Shown piece after piece: positions 32,101 to 41,365 of a DNA stretch of 64,000 nt. Numbering within the stretch: position 1 is the first letter of the stretch; each line of letters starts with the position of its first letter. The notes under the pieces were generated by a model that saw only the letters and a program-made list of their open reading frames with translations, did no database searches and was not told the origin of the DNA. A program made the translations under genes and the position numbers. Origin of the DNA: Sporocytophaga myxococcoides (lineage in GTDB: Bacteria > Bacteroidota > Bacteroidia > Cytophagales > Cytophagaceae); the NCBI RefSeq assembly GCF_000775915.1, contig NZ_BBLT01000005.1:425872-489871 (forward strand), in the 5' to 3' direction.

Positions 32101-33954
32101 AATCTGAGTATCGCGCCTGATGCAATGCAGGAAGGTTACAGTACTACAATCAAATGGCCAGTTCAACTTTGCAATAATGCAGTTCCGGGAAAGAAGAGAA
32201 ATGCAGATTATACATGGATAGCGGCAGAGCCAAGAGTACCTGGAATAGTTTTCCTTTATGCGAAGGATACGCAGACAGGTATGATTTATCCAGCAAACAC
32301 TTATGGTGGAGCAAATAGTAATAAAGTGCTATTCAAGGTGGGAACGGTTGCCTTAAACCAGTGTAGGTCAATTGAATTAGTTGCCAGATATACGGGATGT
32401 ATTGATGATGTGGTTGACACAATTGATCTCAAGGCCAGCTGGGGATGTTCTGTTTATCCTAATGATCCTGCCCAGAAGGATTGTGGTAATCCACTCATTA
32501 CATCTCAATTGTATATAAGGTATAAGACTGCCGGCCTTCAAGTGATAGGCACTCAGGTAAGTCCTGTACTTACCGAAATCTGCAGTAATATCAGCTATCA
32601 GTTTGACTTTCTTAGCACAAAATATGCAGATATGTCTGATTTAAAGTTATGGATGGAGCTTCCTCAGGGGGTGAGTTTAGTAGACGCGAATACGAATATA
32701 GAGTATCCTATGGGACAACCTCCTTTAGGCGAGGTCAACAAGCTGGAAAATGGTTCTTTGGGCTATAATATTTCAGAATATATTCTGAGTAATTTTAATA
32801 ATTCGTGCAATAAAGATGGAGCATTGCCCGGAAACAGACCAGGTTGTCCTAATAATCAGCTAATATTAAAATTGAATTTGAAAACAGATTGCAGTCTTGA
32901 TGCGGGATTTCCTAAACCAATAAGGTTCTATGCGCAAGGGAAGACTAACTGTAATGATGTTATCGACATCCCACCTTTTGAATATAGGTTAAAAATACAG
33001 GGATTTGATCCTTTGGACCTAATGTTAGTGGATGTCAATGCAACCTCTTTTGATGCGAATAATTTTTCAGATGTAACTGTATTATACAAGAATACAGGAA
33101 CTGTTACACTTGGTACGAACCTGCCTGCTGTGCTCAGGTATCTTAAGGTTATATTGCCTCCCGGTATAACTCTTGATCATATGGTGACAGGAAGTACTTA
33201 TGTCTTGAACCATACATTGTCAGATGGTAGTAAAGCATATTACTGGCCGATATCTGCTCTGGCGCCAAATGCATCGGCTACAATTAGTTTTACGGTTAAA
33301 AATGTTGGCTTTGCAACTTCGTGCGAAGTAACAAGAGTACCTATCTATGCCTCAACTGTCATGTTGAATACCATAACATGTTCAGGACAACCCCAGTGTA
33401 CAGATATCGAAGCAACAACAGCGTCAGATGTTTATATCCTTCCTATACCTATTAATGTCATTAACTGTGACTGCATTACGTCTTTTGCTCCATTTGAAGG
33501 AGATAAGTATACATTGAGTGCTTGGGTTAAGCAGGGTAATTCGGAGGGACTGACCAAATATGAAGATGGAGGCATTATACTTTATTTTGAGGGCTCAATG
33601 GTAACTATGGGCCCGATCTATCCTTCAGGAGAAATCATAGATGGGTGGCAGAAAATTGAATATGATTTTACTATTCCGGTAAATTCTACAAACATTGAAG
33701 TGCAACTGGCAAATAAAAGCAGATCCGCGAAAGCATATTTTGATGATATTAGAATCCATCCGTTCAATTCTAATATGAAGTCTTATGTCTATGATCCTGT
33801 AAGCCTCAGATTGTGGGCTGAAATGGATGAGAACAATTATGCTACTTTCTATGAATATGATGAAGAGGGGGCTTTGATCAGGGTTAAAAAGGAAACTGAA
33901 CGGGGAGTAAAAACAATACAGGAATCAAGAAACAACACAGTTAAAAGACCTTAA
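29155..33954 (+). CDS. Giant secreted protein with DUF11-like repeats and a C-terminal YD segment (1599 aa)
   Basis: It has a signal peptide ending SLFAQ. Residues 25 to about 1430 are beta-sandwich material of the DUF11/CARDB kind, starting with CSLKIENNTATAASNLTIKA, with many cysteine pairs (for instance YKCGTCSCRQTIACG). From about 1440 the sequence changes to YD-type: SFAPFEGDKYTLSAWVKQGN, a jelly-roll-like stretch, then YVYDPVSLRLWAEMDENNYA, YEYDEEGALIRVKKETERGV and KTIQESR. In single-chain Bacteroidota relatives this piece directly follows the kind of sequence that ends the 1846-aa protein. Here it sits behind an unrelated exported domain. No catalytic part is visible. Confidence 0.75.
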   Translation: MKLKFLFAVFFQIVLIGSLFAQANKLVITTTVSGNVGVCASVKTCSLKIENNTATAASNLTIKATLPEGINYRGNLAGGATFVSASPLNKPQFSLATLAANTTITLTFDINADCGIIAYLRASNPNINSPVPVTNYTRIDYKVGGTDYFDQETSNSYNVIYPDIDIMIDNLNKTMTGDMRDVLTRKIIIRNTGFGEVDTVNLKATYPSQLLFQELRSNGVLITPAAQGNIRNFLIKDFSGANSALGNGSVGDGDALLEKDEVLVLTEKIRLESCASSTQTDYEVTWGCYNAVGNLGDSEAKNSAYVYIPDGEPSIDVALLNSPKTDFCASSPVDVFYSYTNVGTGSTRVSADRATDARIYLGYQTGVSQISNFRIMKNGSYISIPAGLISADLGGYYYITFDDNAAVLGIDVDGTGGLDDLDNDGYYDDLAKGEVIKIGFGVKLSCPSSFATCPSNYDYYYFSTNLQYSDGCFNYDYKASGTSFLRNYSTLNSQSISGPTDLIVGQTGVYTFSIDRNYYDYGLLSCTSNPSDFSTEIDIPAAYTPTSVKWNGTTLTSGTHYTLSGQKLTINYGGWSGAYTISFTLNCSSGTTYQLNDSFTWSMYYKCGTCSCRQTIACGTYNVINHCPNCDGFHTYNFSMKRTSLGYVEPGAMAYRTLGNWKTFGKVSINDPNIRLDRALEYDTILAVAKGNLTVKNYDKCFVEMTYTSPVYGIDVFKFLNANAVINGATCASIVAAPTVTISGANVTYLFQIPLTCKNSYASGDMVDLHVNLSVKPNVLALNAESKIMDFRARHYGQTGTNAKESCESFGSFISLFRYGVNNANFGGPLDCDVVQINIAMLAGPNGDLFPGEFRPLFIVDSAWVNIPNGFVLNSNNDPGNLVQIWDNFSRGIPGIALGPPDGMVGSTVYWRGKPFWPVGENYRSGNWSTFIRVILKPLCGVGSPSVSGSYRYSMYEYTSNKNVIVKGTRTTGQVFDDGSKANLSIAPDAMQEGYSTTIKWPVQLCNNAVPGKKRNADYTWIAAEPRVPGIVFLYAKDTQTGMIYPANTYGGANSNKVLFKVGTVALNQCRSIELVARYTGCIDDVVDTIDLKASWGCSVYPNDPAQKDCGNPLITSQLYIRYKTAGLQVIGTQVSPVLTEICSNISYQFDFLSTKYADMSDLKLWMELPQGVSLVDANTNIEYPMGQPPLGEVNKLENGSLGYNISEYILSNFNNSCNKDGALPGNRPGCPNNQLILKLNLKTDCSLDAGFPKPIRFYAQGKTNCNDVIDIPPFEYRLKIQGFDPLDLMLVDVNATSFDANNFSDVTVLYKNTGTVTLGTNLPAVLRYLKVILPPGITLDHMVTGSTYVLNHTLSDGSKAYYWPISALAPNASATISFTVKNVGFATSCEVTRVPIYASTVMLNTITCSGQPQCTDIEATTASDVYILPIPINVINCDCITSFAPFEGDKYTLSAWVKQGNSEGLTKYEDGGIILYFEGSMVTMGPIYPSGEIIDGWQKIEYDFTIPVNSTNIEVQLANKSRSAKAYFDDIRIHPFNSNMKSYVYDPVSLRLWAEMDENNYATFYEYDEEGALIRVKKETERGVKTIQESRNNTVKRP

Positions 33955-33965
33955 TATACTTAGTT

Positions 33966-35918
33966 ATGAAAAGATGCGTATCGGTTATTCTATTGATGCT
34001 GATGATTTATACTACTCAGGCTCAGACCTGGGGGTGGAACAGGCATATTATAAGTCCATATTCTTTTTTTGCCGATGATATCAAGGTAAGCCATGATAAA
34101 AATATTTATCTGAGCGGATCTATGGGAGGGGATATTCAAATAGGTTTTTATCCTGACTACATACGTGATCATTCTTATCCCAATCATGATGTGGATGCCT
34201 ATGTATTAAAAATGGATACATTGGGAAACGTAATCTGGAAGAATAAATTTGGAGGAGTATATAGTAACATCATTGGTATGGATACTGATGCAGATAATAA
34301 TGTTTTAGTTTTGACAGATTTATTAATTCCCATTGCTTATAAAGAATCTGACACAATATGGTATTCTGCTGATAATTATGATCTGAAAAAAAGGCTTTCG
34401 GCATCTATCATTGTCAAATACAATACAGAAGGGGACTATGTATGGTCAAAGTTGCTTGAAGCGGATGCGTACTATAGTTCGCGAACCAGAGCATTGAAGT
34501 GCGATAAAGATGGTAATATTTATGTTGGTGGTTGCTTTGGAAAAGCTATGTATTTGGAAGATACTACTGTTTTTGACGAATTTAATGACTATTCTGAAAA
34601 TATCGGCTATAATAATGGATTTATAATTAAGTATGATAAGGCAGGGAACAGAAAGTTTTTTAAGCGTCTTCAGAATGGACCCAGAAGTTCTGTTCTGACA
34701 TATAAAATACATACTGACTTTGACGGAAACTGGTATTGGGTAGGGTCAGTACGTGGAGGAGTAAAGTTTGATGATAATCACGAATATCAAGGTGATTTTA
34801 GAAATTATGTTGTAAAATTTAATCCTGAAGGAAAGGTTATTTGGGTTTATGTTATACCGGGTGATGGCATTCCGACATTCCCACGAGCAATTGAGACTGA
34901 TCATCAGAATAATGTTTATATAGGTGGATCGTTTAAAGGCAGTTTGGATATTGATGGAATGATAAGAACGAGCAAGCCAAGTTTGTTGGACACAGATTGT
35001 TTTATTTTGAAGCTTAATAAAGCTGGTCAATTTACCTGGTTTAAACAATTTGGTTCTGGCCTAGAGCCTGCCCCAGGAAAAGGGGCTGATCCGGAGCAGG
35101 TCTCCGATTTGTATATTAATTCGAAAGGCTTTATTTATGTTACAGGTGGTCTGGGTAGGGGGGCTAAGATGGATGATATAGATGTAATTATTAAAGATGC
35201 TGACAGAACAAATATTTTTTTAGCTAAAATGGATACTTCAGGAACTACACAATGGGTAAAGAACTACGGAAATTACTATAACAATCAGAATGGATATGTA
35301 GACGGTTGGGGAGATAAAGTAGTTTCTGCTGCTTTTATCGATATGGAGGGAGGTATTGTAGAATATGAAGACGGAATCATTATTATTCCTGATATAGATG
35401 AAGCTCGCTATTCCAGCGGCTATTACAGACTGCTGAATGATTGCAACGCTACAGTCAAATTCGACAATGGTACACTCAGTGCCAGCGCAGGTGAATCCTA
35501 TAAATGGTTTTTTAACGGAACTGAGATCAGCAATGCAACTGAACAGACATATGTTCCTGACGTAATAGGTGATTATAAGGTTGAAGTTACTTTTTCCGAA
35601 GCATGCAAAAGCTTGTCATTTCCTGTAACTGTTTCGGTTACTTCCGTAAAGGGCCAAAGCAGATTTTCTGCTGTAAGTCTTTATCCTAATCCAGCCAATA
35701 ATGAAGTTTATGTTGAAGGATTTAGCGAATTCTCTTCAGACATTTCTGAGTGCAGGATATACAATAGCACCGGAACTCTTATGAAAGAATCAAAGCTTGA
35801 AACAGCAGGAGGGAATTATAAAGGAAAGATCAATGTCTCTGATCTTCAGAGTGGTCTTTACATGCTTGAAATTCTTACGGAAGAAGGTAGTATCAACAAA
35901 AAGTTTGTTAAGAACTAA
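33966..35918 (+). CDS. T9SS-sorted beta-propeller (SBBP-like) protein
   Basis: The 650-aa protein has a signal peptide ending TQAQ. Residues 40-460 contain SBBP-type propeller blades such as VLKMDTLGNVIWKNKFGG, IIKYDKAGNRKFF and TDHQNNVYIGGSFKG. An Ig-like segment follows at about 480-560 (SASAGESYKWFFNGTEIS). The last 80 residues are a textbook type-A sorting domain: LYPNPANNEVYVEGF, then VSDLQSGLYMLEILTEEG and the end KKFVKN. It is therefore exported by the T9SS and attached to or released from the surface, which ties the cluster to that secretion system. The next gene begins 2 bp after the stop. Confidence 0.87.
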   Translation: MKRCVSVILLMLMIYTTQAQTWGWNRHIISPYSFFADDIKVSHDKNIYLSGSMGGDIQIGFYPDYIRDHSYPNHDVDAYVLKMDTLGNVIWKNKFGGVYSNIIGMDTDADNNVLVLTDLLIPIAYKESDTIWYSADNYDLKKRLSASIIVKYNTEGDYVWSKLLEADAYYSSRTRALKCDKDGNIYVGGCFGKAMYLEDTTVFDEFNDYSENIGYNNGFIIKYDKAGNRKFFKRLQNGPRSSVLTYKIHTDFDGNWYWVGSVRGGVKFDDNHEYQGDFRNYVVKFNPEGKVIWVYVIPGDGIPTFPRAIETDHQNNVYIGGSFKGSLDIDGMIRTSKPSLLDTDCFILKLNKAGQFTWFKQFGSGLEPAPGKGADPEQVSDLYINSKGFIYVTGGLGRGAKMDDIDVIIKDADRTNIFLAKMDTSGTTQWVKNYGNYYNNQNGYVDGWGDKVVSAAFIDMEGGIVEYEDGIIIIPDIDEARYSSGYYRLLNDCNATVKFDNGTLSASAGESYKWFFNGTEISNATEQTYVPDVIGDYKVEVTFSEACKSLSFPVTVSVTSVKGQSRFSAVSLYPNPANNEVYVEGFSEFSSDISECRIYNSTGTLMKESKLETAGGNYKGKINVSDLQSGLYMLEILTEEGSINKKFVKN

Positions 35919-35920
35919 TA

Positions 35921-36643
35921 ATGAAAAGGTATTATTTATTTTTTCTGATGATGGTCTTCATTACCCTGAGGGCAATGGCTCAGTCTGCGAGAGAAGACCT
36001 GGACAGAGTAAATCAGACATACAAGACACTGTCTTCTTATTCAGCAGATCTGGAATATGTAGCCTATCAGAGTTACACAAGTAAGGTACCTGTGCAGACA
36101 GAAAAGGGTGAAGTCAAAATGAAGGGCAACAGTTTTTATCATAAGATCGGAAGCATGGAGGTGATCAGAAATAAGGAGTATGTGCTGACTGTTGATCATG
36201 ATGACAAGTCTGTTACCAAGCTGGATGCTGTGAAGGAAAGCAGCGGAACACCCTTTATGAATATTGATCTTGAAAAAGTTTTTAAGCTTTGTACGTCTGC
36301 GGATTATTATGAACCGGCAAAGGGCAGTGCAGGATACTCACTTGTATTTCCTTCTACTGAATACAGCAGTGTAAAAATAGAGTATAACAGGAAGACAAAT
36401 CTGATAGAGAAAATGATCCTGTTCTACCTGAGTCCCTCAGACCTTTCCGGGAAAGGCGAAGAAAATGCTGAAAAGCCAAGAATGGAGATCAGTTTTAAAA
36501 ACGCTCTTTTAAATAAAGATATACCTTCTTCCTTCTTCACATATGAAAAGTTTATCATCTCATTGGGAAATAACAAATACATGTGTACAAAGGACTATAA
36601 AAACTATTCTTTTAACAATCAAACAAGTACCAACCCATATTGA
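35921..36643 (+). CDS. LolA-like periplasmic protein
   Basis: The 240-aa protein has a signal peptide ending LRAMAQ. The mature part has the layout of LolA-like outer-membrane lipoprotein carriers: an opening helix (REDLDRVNQTYKTLSSYSAD), then a run of antiparallel strands including KGEVKMKGNSFYHKIGSMEV and SVKIEYNRKTNLIEKMILFY. LolA-type folds bind acyl chains or help assemble outer-membrane components. Within this operon it may deliver the lipoprotein or exported subunits. Identity at the family level is moderate; the partner is inferred. Confidence 0.65.
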   Translation: MKRYYLFFLMMVFITLRAMAQSAREDLDRVNQTYKTLSSYSADLEYVAYQSYTSKVPVQTEKGEVKMKGNSFYHKIGSMEVIRNKEYVLTVDHDDKSVTKLDAVKESSGTPFMNIDLEKVFKLCTSADYYEPAKGSAGYSLVFPSTEYSSVKIEYNRKTNLIEKMILFYLSPSDLSGKGEENAEKPRMEISFKNALLNKDIPSSFFTYEKFIISLGNNKYMCTKDYKNYSFNNQTSTNPY

Positions 36644-36649
36644 TAGTGT

Positions 36650-39600
36650 ATGAAATCAATTCAGGTAATTTTTAAGCTTCTTATTTTTTTACAATGCTTG
36701 CTGTTCGCAACCCATGAGATTAAAGCGGCAGAAGAGATTGTAAATGTCCGGGCGTCCGGTAGCCAGGTAAAGCAGGGTTTGTACCTCGATGTAAGAGATA
36801 ATAAGTACAATTTCATGAAGAGTAACCCTACAGGAAGCAATTCATGGAAAAATTCATTTGATAACTACAGCTTCCTTAACAGGGTCATTCTTAGCATTGA
36901 CCAGACCAGCAAGGTCTATCAGAGTGCTAACTATTCTGTTGATGTTGAGCTGTCTGTTACCTACTATCAGTGGGACAATACACTTAATGGTTTTAAGGCG
37001 ACAGCAGTAAGCCCGAATCCTGTCCTGACAGTGGATTACAATAACAATGCACCTTATCAGGACAAGAATATTTATCAGATTGCAGGAGGGAACAGAATGG
37101 AGGTCACTGTAGTCAGGATTACTCCATCCGTATCAAATGTCACGATGAACCTTGCCATTGACGCCGAAGTACAGGTAAAAAGATTCTATACTTTTAACAG
37201 AACCCAGATCCCATCGGCAGATCACAATTCCATGGTGAGCAGCAGGGGCGAGCTTGAAGTGTACTGGGATTTTGTTCAGGGAGCGGAAGAGTATGAGCTT
37301 GAATGGGCGCACATAAATGATTATGATGCAAACACCAATCTTGCAACAGATCCCTCAGGCATTAAAGTAGATGCATCTACTTTCAAATTCAACAGTACAA
37401 GAATTAACACTTTTAATAACTTTTACAGAATTCCTCTGATATATGAAAGAGGTTATCTGATTTACAGAGTGAGAGGTGTGAGCAGGAGTAAGGCAGATAA
37501 CTATAATAAAAATATATATGGCAACTGGTCTGATCAGGCCGGAGCTTATACTACACTTGCACAGTTTCCGGATAAGTTTCCTCTGACGGGACATGAGCAG
37601 AATCTGAACTGGCAGAATAGCGTGAGCTTTGCTGAAGAGGGGAAAAATAAAGTTGCTGTGACTTATTTTGACGGAAGCCTCAGGAGTCGTCAGGTGGTCA
37701 GTAAAATTAATTCGGAAGACAAGACCATAATAGGGGAAACTATCTATGACCATGAAGGTAAAGGAGCGGTTCAAGTACTGCCTGTGCCGACTGCGGATTC
37801 CAAAATCGGTTTTAAACCTGCATTTAACCAGAATAATCAGGGGACTGCTTATAATAAGGACAATTTTGATAATGCCACTGGTAACTGCAAGCCAACAGCA
37901 GAAAGTATGAACACTGGGAGTGGAGCTTCAAACTACTATAGCCCTCAAAATCCGGATAAGTCTCTTGATATCAATCAATATATTCCTGATGCCGAAGGTT
38001 ATCCTTTTACCCATACGGAATTTACTCCGGATAACACAGGAAGGATAAAAAGACAGAGTGGTGTTGGTACCAACCATAAGCTGGGAAGTAACCATGAAAC
38101 AAAATATTTCTACGGAAAACCTACACTTCAGGAAGAACTTGACAGATTGTTCGGTACAGAAGTAGGTCCGATGGAAAGATATAAAAAGAACATGGTGGTG
38201 GATGCCAATGGACAGGTTTCTGTTTCTTATCTTGATCCTCAGGGAAGGGTAATTGCAACAGCTCTGGCAGGACAAGCGCCTTCAAATCTTGACTCTCTTA
38301 AAAATGATAATGCGCAGAGTACTGACGAAACAATTAATGTAATACAGGGGGACCTTCTTAATAAGACATTACCATCTGATAAAGACGGAAATCTTCAGCG
38401 TATTTCTGGAAGATCAAAAATATATGAAAGTCAGCTACTCGTTTCAACAAAAGGAACAAGGGAGTTCAATTATACCCTCACTGGAGAGAAATATCTTGAG
38501 CAGTGTGTGAATGGATCTGTAACAACTGATATGTGCTACAATTGCGTGCTGGATCTTGAGATCATGCTTACCAATGAATGCGGTCAGCAATTTCTTGTCG
38601 GGTTAAGCGCAGCTCCGAATTCAACATCTACGGTAATCGGTCAAGGTATCATTGATGCCATACGTGCAGGCAATTATACACCTTTGTGTACAAATCCTCC
38701 GTCATTTACTGCTCCTGCAGGATGGGCTAAAACAAAAGTGCCGCTTGAAGTTGGTAATTATACAATTTCAAAGGTACTTACAGTGAACAGAGAGGCTCTT
38801 GATTTTTATACAGACAATTATCTGAAATCAAATGCGTGTCTTCTGACCGTCGATGATTTTATCGCATCCGAGATCAGCAAGGTGGATACAGCTTCATGTC
38901 ACATGACTTGTGATCAGTGTCTGACTAAACTGGGAAACTATTCTCAATATGATATCAATGTCAATGCAGCCTGTGACCCTTGTTTAACTGAAGAGGAATA
39001 TAGTCAACTATATGCTGAGTGTCAGGAATTCTGCGATAATGATCCGATCAATTGTGAAGAAGCCTACCAGAATATGCTTATGGACATGGGCCCTATGGGC
39101 CAGTATGGTGAGCTTATAACAGCTGAAGGCGTTTTTGATCCTGAACTATTTCCTTTATCCGTATTTAATAAGAATAATAAGCTTCCTATAAAATCTTTTA
39201 ACATGGGTGGTCATGACTGGAGGCAGCCATATTACAAAGATCAGGCTGGTGTTATAAGACAGGGATATGTAGATGAAACAGATTTACCGTCATACGTTCA
39301 GATAACGCTTAATGAAGCGGGGGAATACGAGCCGAGAATTCTTGAAGGATCAACTGTAGTAACAATTGATGGATTTGAATATGTAAGACCTGAAGCACTT
39401 CACGATGTTCATGATTTTTTCCTGAACTGGAAAGATTCATGGGCAAAGTCTCTGGTACTCTATCATCCGGAGTATGAAAGCTATAATTTCTGTATTTCCA
39501 ATAATGCGAGTCATTCGTTTGATATGAGCTTGCTTAATGCTGACCTGCTCGCTCAGGCACCTTCCGGATATCTTAATCCCCTAGGTGCGAATGCTGCTCA

Positions 39601-41329
39601 GTCTATAGATCCTTATTTCTCAAGTAATCTCGCAATCAATCCATTGTTTGACCAGGCTGAATACAATGCCATGAAAAGAAGTATGGCTGCCTATATGGGA
39701 TCATATTCTCTAGATAAAGTTGCTTACGGAATTGTCAAATGTCCAGCCTACAATAACACCGGATCTGGAGGTTGTGCAACCAATTGTCTTAACGGAACCA
39801 TAACCTTTGATGATAAAGTATGGCAGCAGTACAGAGGGATGTATTTGTCTCTCAAACAGAAATTCATGGAGCAGAAGGCAACGAAATATGCGATCAATCA
39901 TCAATCCTACAACGGATGTGTTGGTGATAAGAAATTCAGTTATTTTAAAAACGGGTTCTTTACTTACGATAATCCGACATATACACCTTATGGAAATTAC
40001 AGATGGTGGCCTACTCAGTTCTGGAATTATCGCCAGCCATGCAGCATATTCTCTTTCAGATTATATAAAGACAAGGTCAAAAGATTCCCTATGAACAATG
40101 ATATGGTTGAAAGTGAATCAATGGATGCCTATACCTGCTACGATGAAGAAAGTGAAGGTCAGTTTCAGAAGGTTAATTGTCCTGAGCAGAATACTCTTGT
40201 AATTAACGAAATGAAAGCAAAAGCCCAGTTCTCTTATTTTGAGACCTGTGGACAATGCCCCGTTGTCAAAGACTTTGAAAGCTTGCTGAATGCCCTGGCA
40301 ACTCACCCTGTTAAACGTCTTAATAATGATTTTCAGCTGAGCTGCTATCCAACAGGAGAAATCCAGGAATATACCCCTGATTTTGAAGCTGCCATTGGAT
40401 TTTCCGGAATGGGAGGCGAAACCTTCTGGCAGATTGATGCGCCCAATACAACAAGTACAGTGCTCGCTGTAAAATTAAACAGGAGAAATGGTGCAACAAC
40501 TTCAGTACTGAAAAACTGTAATCTTCAGCTTACAATGCAAAGCTCTTACCTGGTAAAGGATATTTCGACCGGACAGATGGTGTCTAAGTCATTTGCCTGG
40601 TCTGATGTTAAAGGCATATGTTGCCTGAGTTATGATCCTTTGGATAATCTCCATCCTGGCAAAGCATTCGAAGCTTATGCGAAAGTACAGGTGACATACA
40701 ATGATCAAACCAAGGCGGATATTAAAATACCTATTAAAGGTTTTACAGGTTGTTTAGACATGAATCCGGCAACTTGTCCTAAACCGTTAGTGTGCACTAC
40801 CACAGACGGTGCCATCGATATTATGAACATGTTCAATATGCTGATTTACTCTTACCCAGGAGGAATGGGACCTGATGGAATTTCTCATCAGTCTAAAGCA
40901 AACCAGTTTGTAGCTCAGACTGTTTTGAATCCTGCTGAACAGCCCTATGATGAATCATTTATCAATTCATTAAAGCAAAATACGGGATTGACAGGGACGC
41001 AGCTTCGCTGGAAAGGTTCTGTGGCTCTAGGTACTTTTGCGGGAATTCTTGAAGGGATTAATGGCAGTGCTGTTACCGGAACCAGACTTTTTGAAATTTA
41101 TACACCATTGAACATGCCAGCTGGTGCCGGATTTAATGACATTGTGAGTTTTCATTCCATCAGAGCTGACAAATCCAGCAATGATCCTGAGCATAATTTT
41201 AAGCTGATCGGTCTTGTGAAGTACACAGTAGGAGGAGTTCAGAAGAAAACATACGTCGAATTTTCGGGCTATTCACCGCACATGAATATAGCGGATTGTA
41301 AATCACCGGTATTTAACGGAAGTAACTAA
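36650..41329 (+). CDS. Cysteine-rich YD-associated giant secreted protein (1559 aa)
   Basis: A signal peptide of about 26 residues leads into a beta-rich domain (30-190) and fibronectin-like modules (about 195-300, ELEVYWDFVQGAEEYELEW). From about residue 313 it follows the pattern of Bacteroidota Rhs proteins before the shell: NWQNSVSFAEEGKNKV, YFDGSLRSRQVVSKINSEDK, ETIYDHEGKGAVQVLPVPT, HETKYFYGKPTLQEELDRLF and VSYLDPQGRVIATALAG. A Cys-rich part follows (CYNCVLDLEIMLTNECGQQ at about 627, CHMTCDQCL at about 752). No Rhs core or toxin is present. The sequence that normally follows is found in the 4332-aa protein encoded 36 bp downstream. Confidence 0.77.
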   Translation: MKSIQVIFKLLIFLQCLLFATHEIKAAEEIVNVRASGSQVKQGLYLDVRDNKYNFMKSNPTGSNSWKNSFDNYSFLNRVILSIDQTSKVYQSANYSVDVELSVTYYQWDNTLNGFKATAVSPNPVLTVDYNNNAPYQDKNIYQIAGGNRMEVTVVRITPSVSNVTMNLAIDAEVQVKRFYTFNRTQIPSADHNSMVSSRGELEVYWDFVQGAEEYELEWAHINDYDANTNLATDPSGIKVDASTFKFNSTRINTFNNFYRIPLIYERGYLIYRVRGVSRSKADNYNKNIYGNWSDQAGAYTTLAQFPDKFPLTGHEQNLNWQNSVSFAEEGKNKVAVTYFDGSLRSRQVVSKINSEDKTIIGETIYDHEGKGAVQVLPVPTADSKIGFKPAFNQNNQGTAYNKDNFDNATGNCKPTAESMNTGSGASNYYSPQNPDKSLDINQYIPDAEGYPFTHTEFTPDNTGRIKRQSGVGTNHKLGSNHETKYFYGKPTLQEELDRLFGTEVGPMERYKKNMVVDANGQVSVSYLDPQGRVIATALAGQAPSNLDSLKNDNAQSTDETINVIQGDLLNKTLPSDKDGNLQRISGRSKIYESQLLVSTKGTREFNYTLTGEKYLEQCVNGSVTTDMCYNCVLDLEIMLTNECGQQFLVGLSAAPNSTSTVIGQGIIDAIRAGNYTPLCTNPPSFTAPAGWAKTKVPLEVGNYTISKVLTVNREALDFYTDNYLKSNACLLTVDDFIASEISKVDTASCHMTCDQCLTKLGNYSQYDINVNAACDPCLTEEEYSQLYAECQEFCDNDPINCEEAYQNMLMDMGPMGQYGELITAEGVFDPELFPLSVFNKNNKLPIKSFNMGGHDWRQPYYKDQAGVIRQGYVDETDLPSYVQITLNEAGEYEPRILEGSTVVTIDGFEYVRPEALHDVHDFFLNWKDSWAKSLVLYHPEYESYNFCISNNASHSFDMSLLNADLLAQAPSGYLNPLGANAAQSIDPYFSSNLAINPLFDQAEYNAMKRSMAAYMGSYSLDKVAYGIVKCPAYNNTGSGGCATNCLNGTITFDDKVWQQYRGMYLSLKQKFMEQKATKYAINHQSYNGCVGDKKFSYFKNGFFTYDNPTYTPYGNYRWWPTQFWNYRQPCSIFSFRLYKDKVKRFPMNNDMVESESMDAYTCYDEESEGQFQKVNCPEQNTLVINEMKAKAQFSYFETCGQCPVVKDFESLLNALATHPVKRLNNDFQLSCYPTGEIQEYTPDFEAAIGFSGMGGETFWQIDAPNTTSTVLAVKLNRRNGATTSVLKNCNLQLTMQSSYLVKDISTGQMVSKSFAWSDVKGICCLSYDPLDNLHPGKAFEAYAKVQVTYNDQTKADIKIPIKGFTGCLDMNPATCPKPLVCTTTDGAIDIMNMFNMLIYSYPGGMGPDGISHQSKANQFVAQTVLNPAEQPYDESFINSLKQNTGLTGTQLRWKGSVALGTFAGILEGINGSAVTGTRLFEIYTPLNMPAGAGFNDIVSFHSIRADKSSNDPEHNFKLIGLVKYTVGGVQKKTYVEFSGYSPHMNIADCKSPVFNGSN

Positions 41330-41365
41330 GGGAATTAAATTATTGTATTTAATAAATCAAATTCA

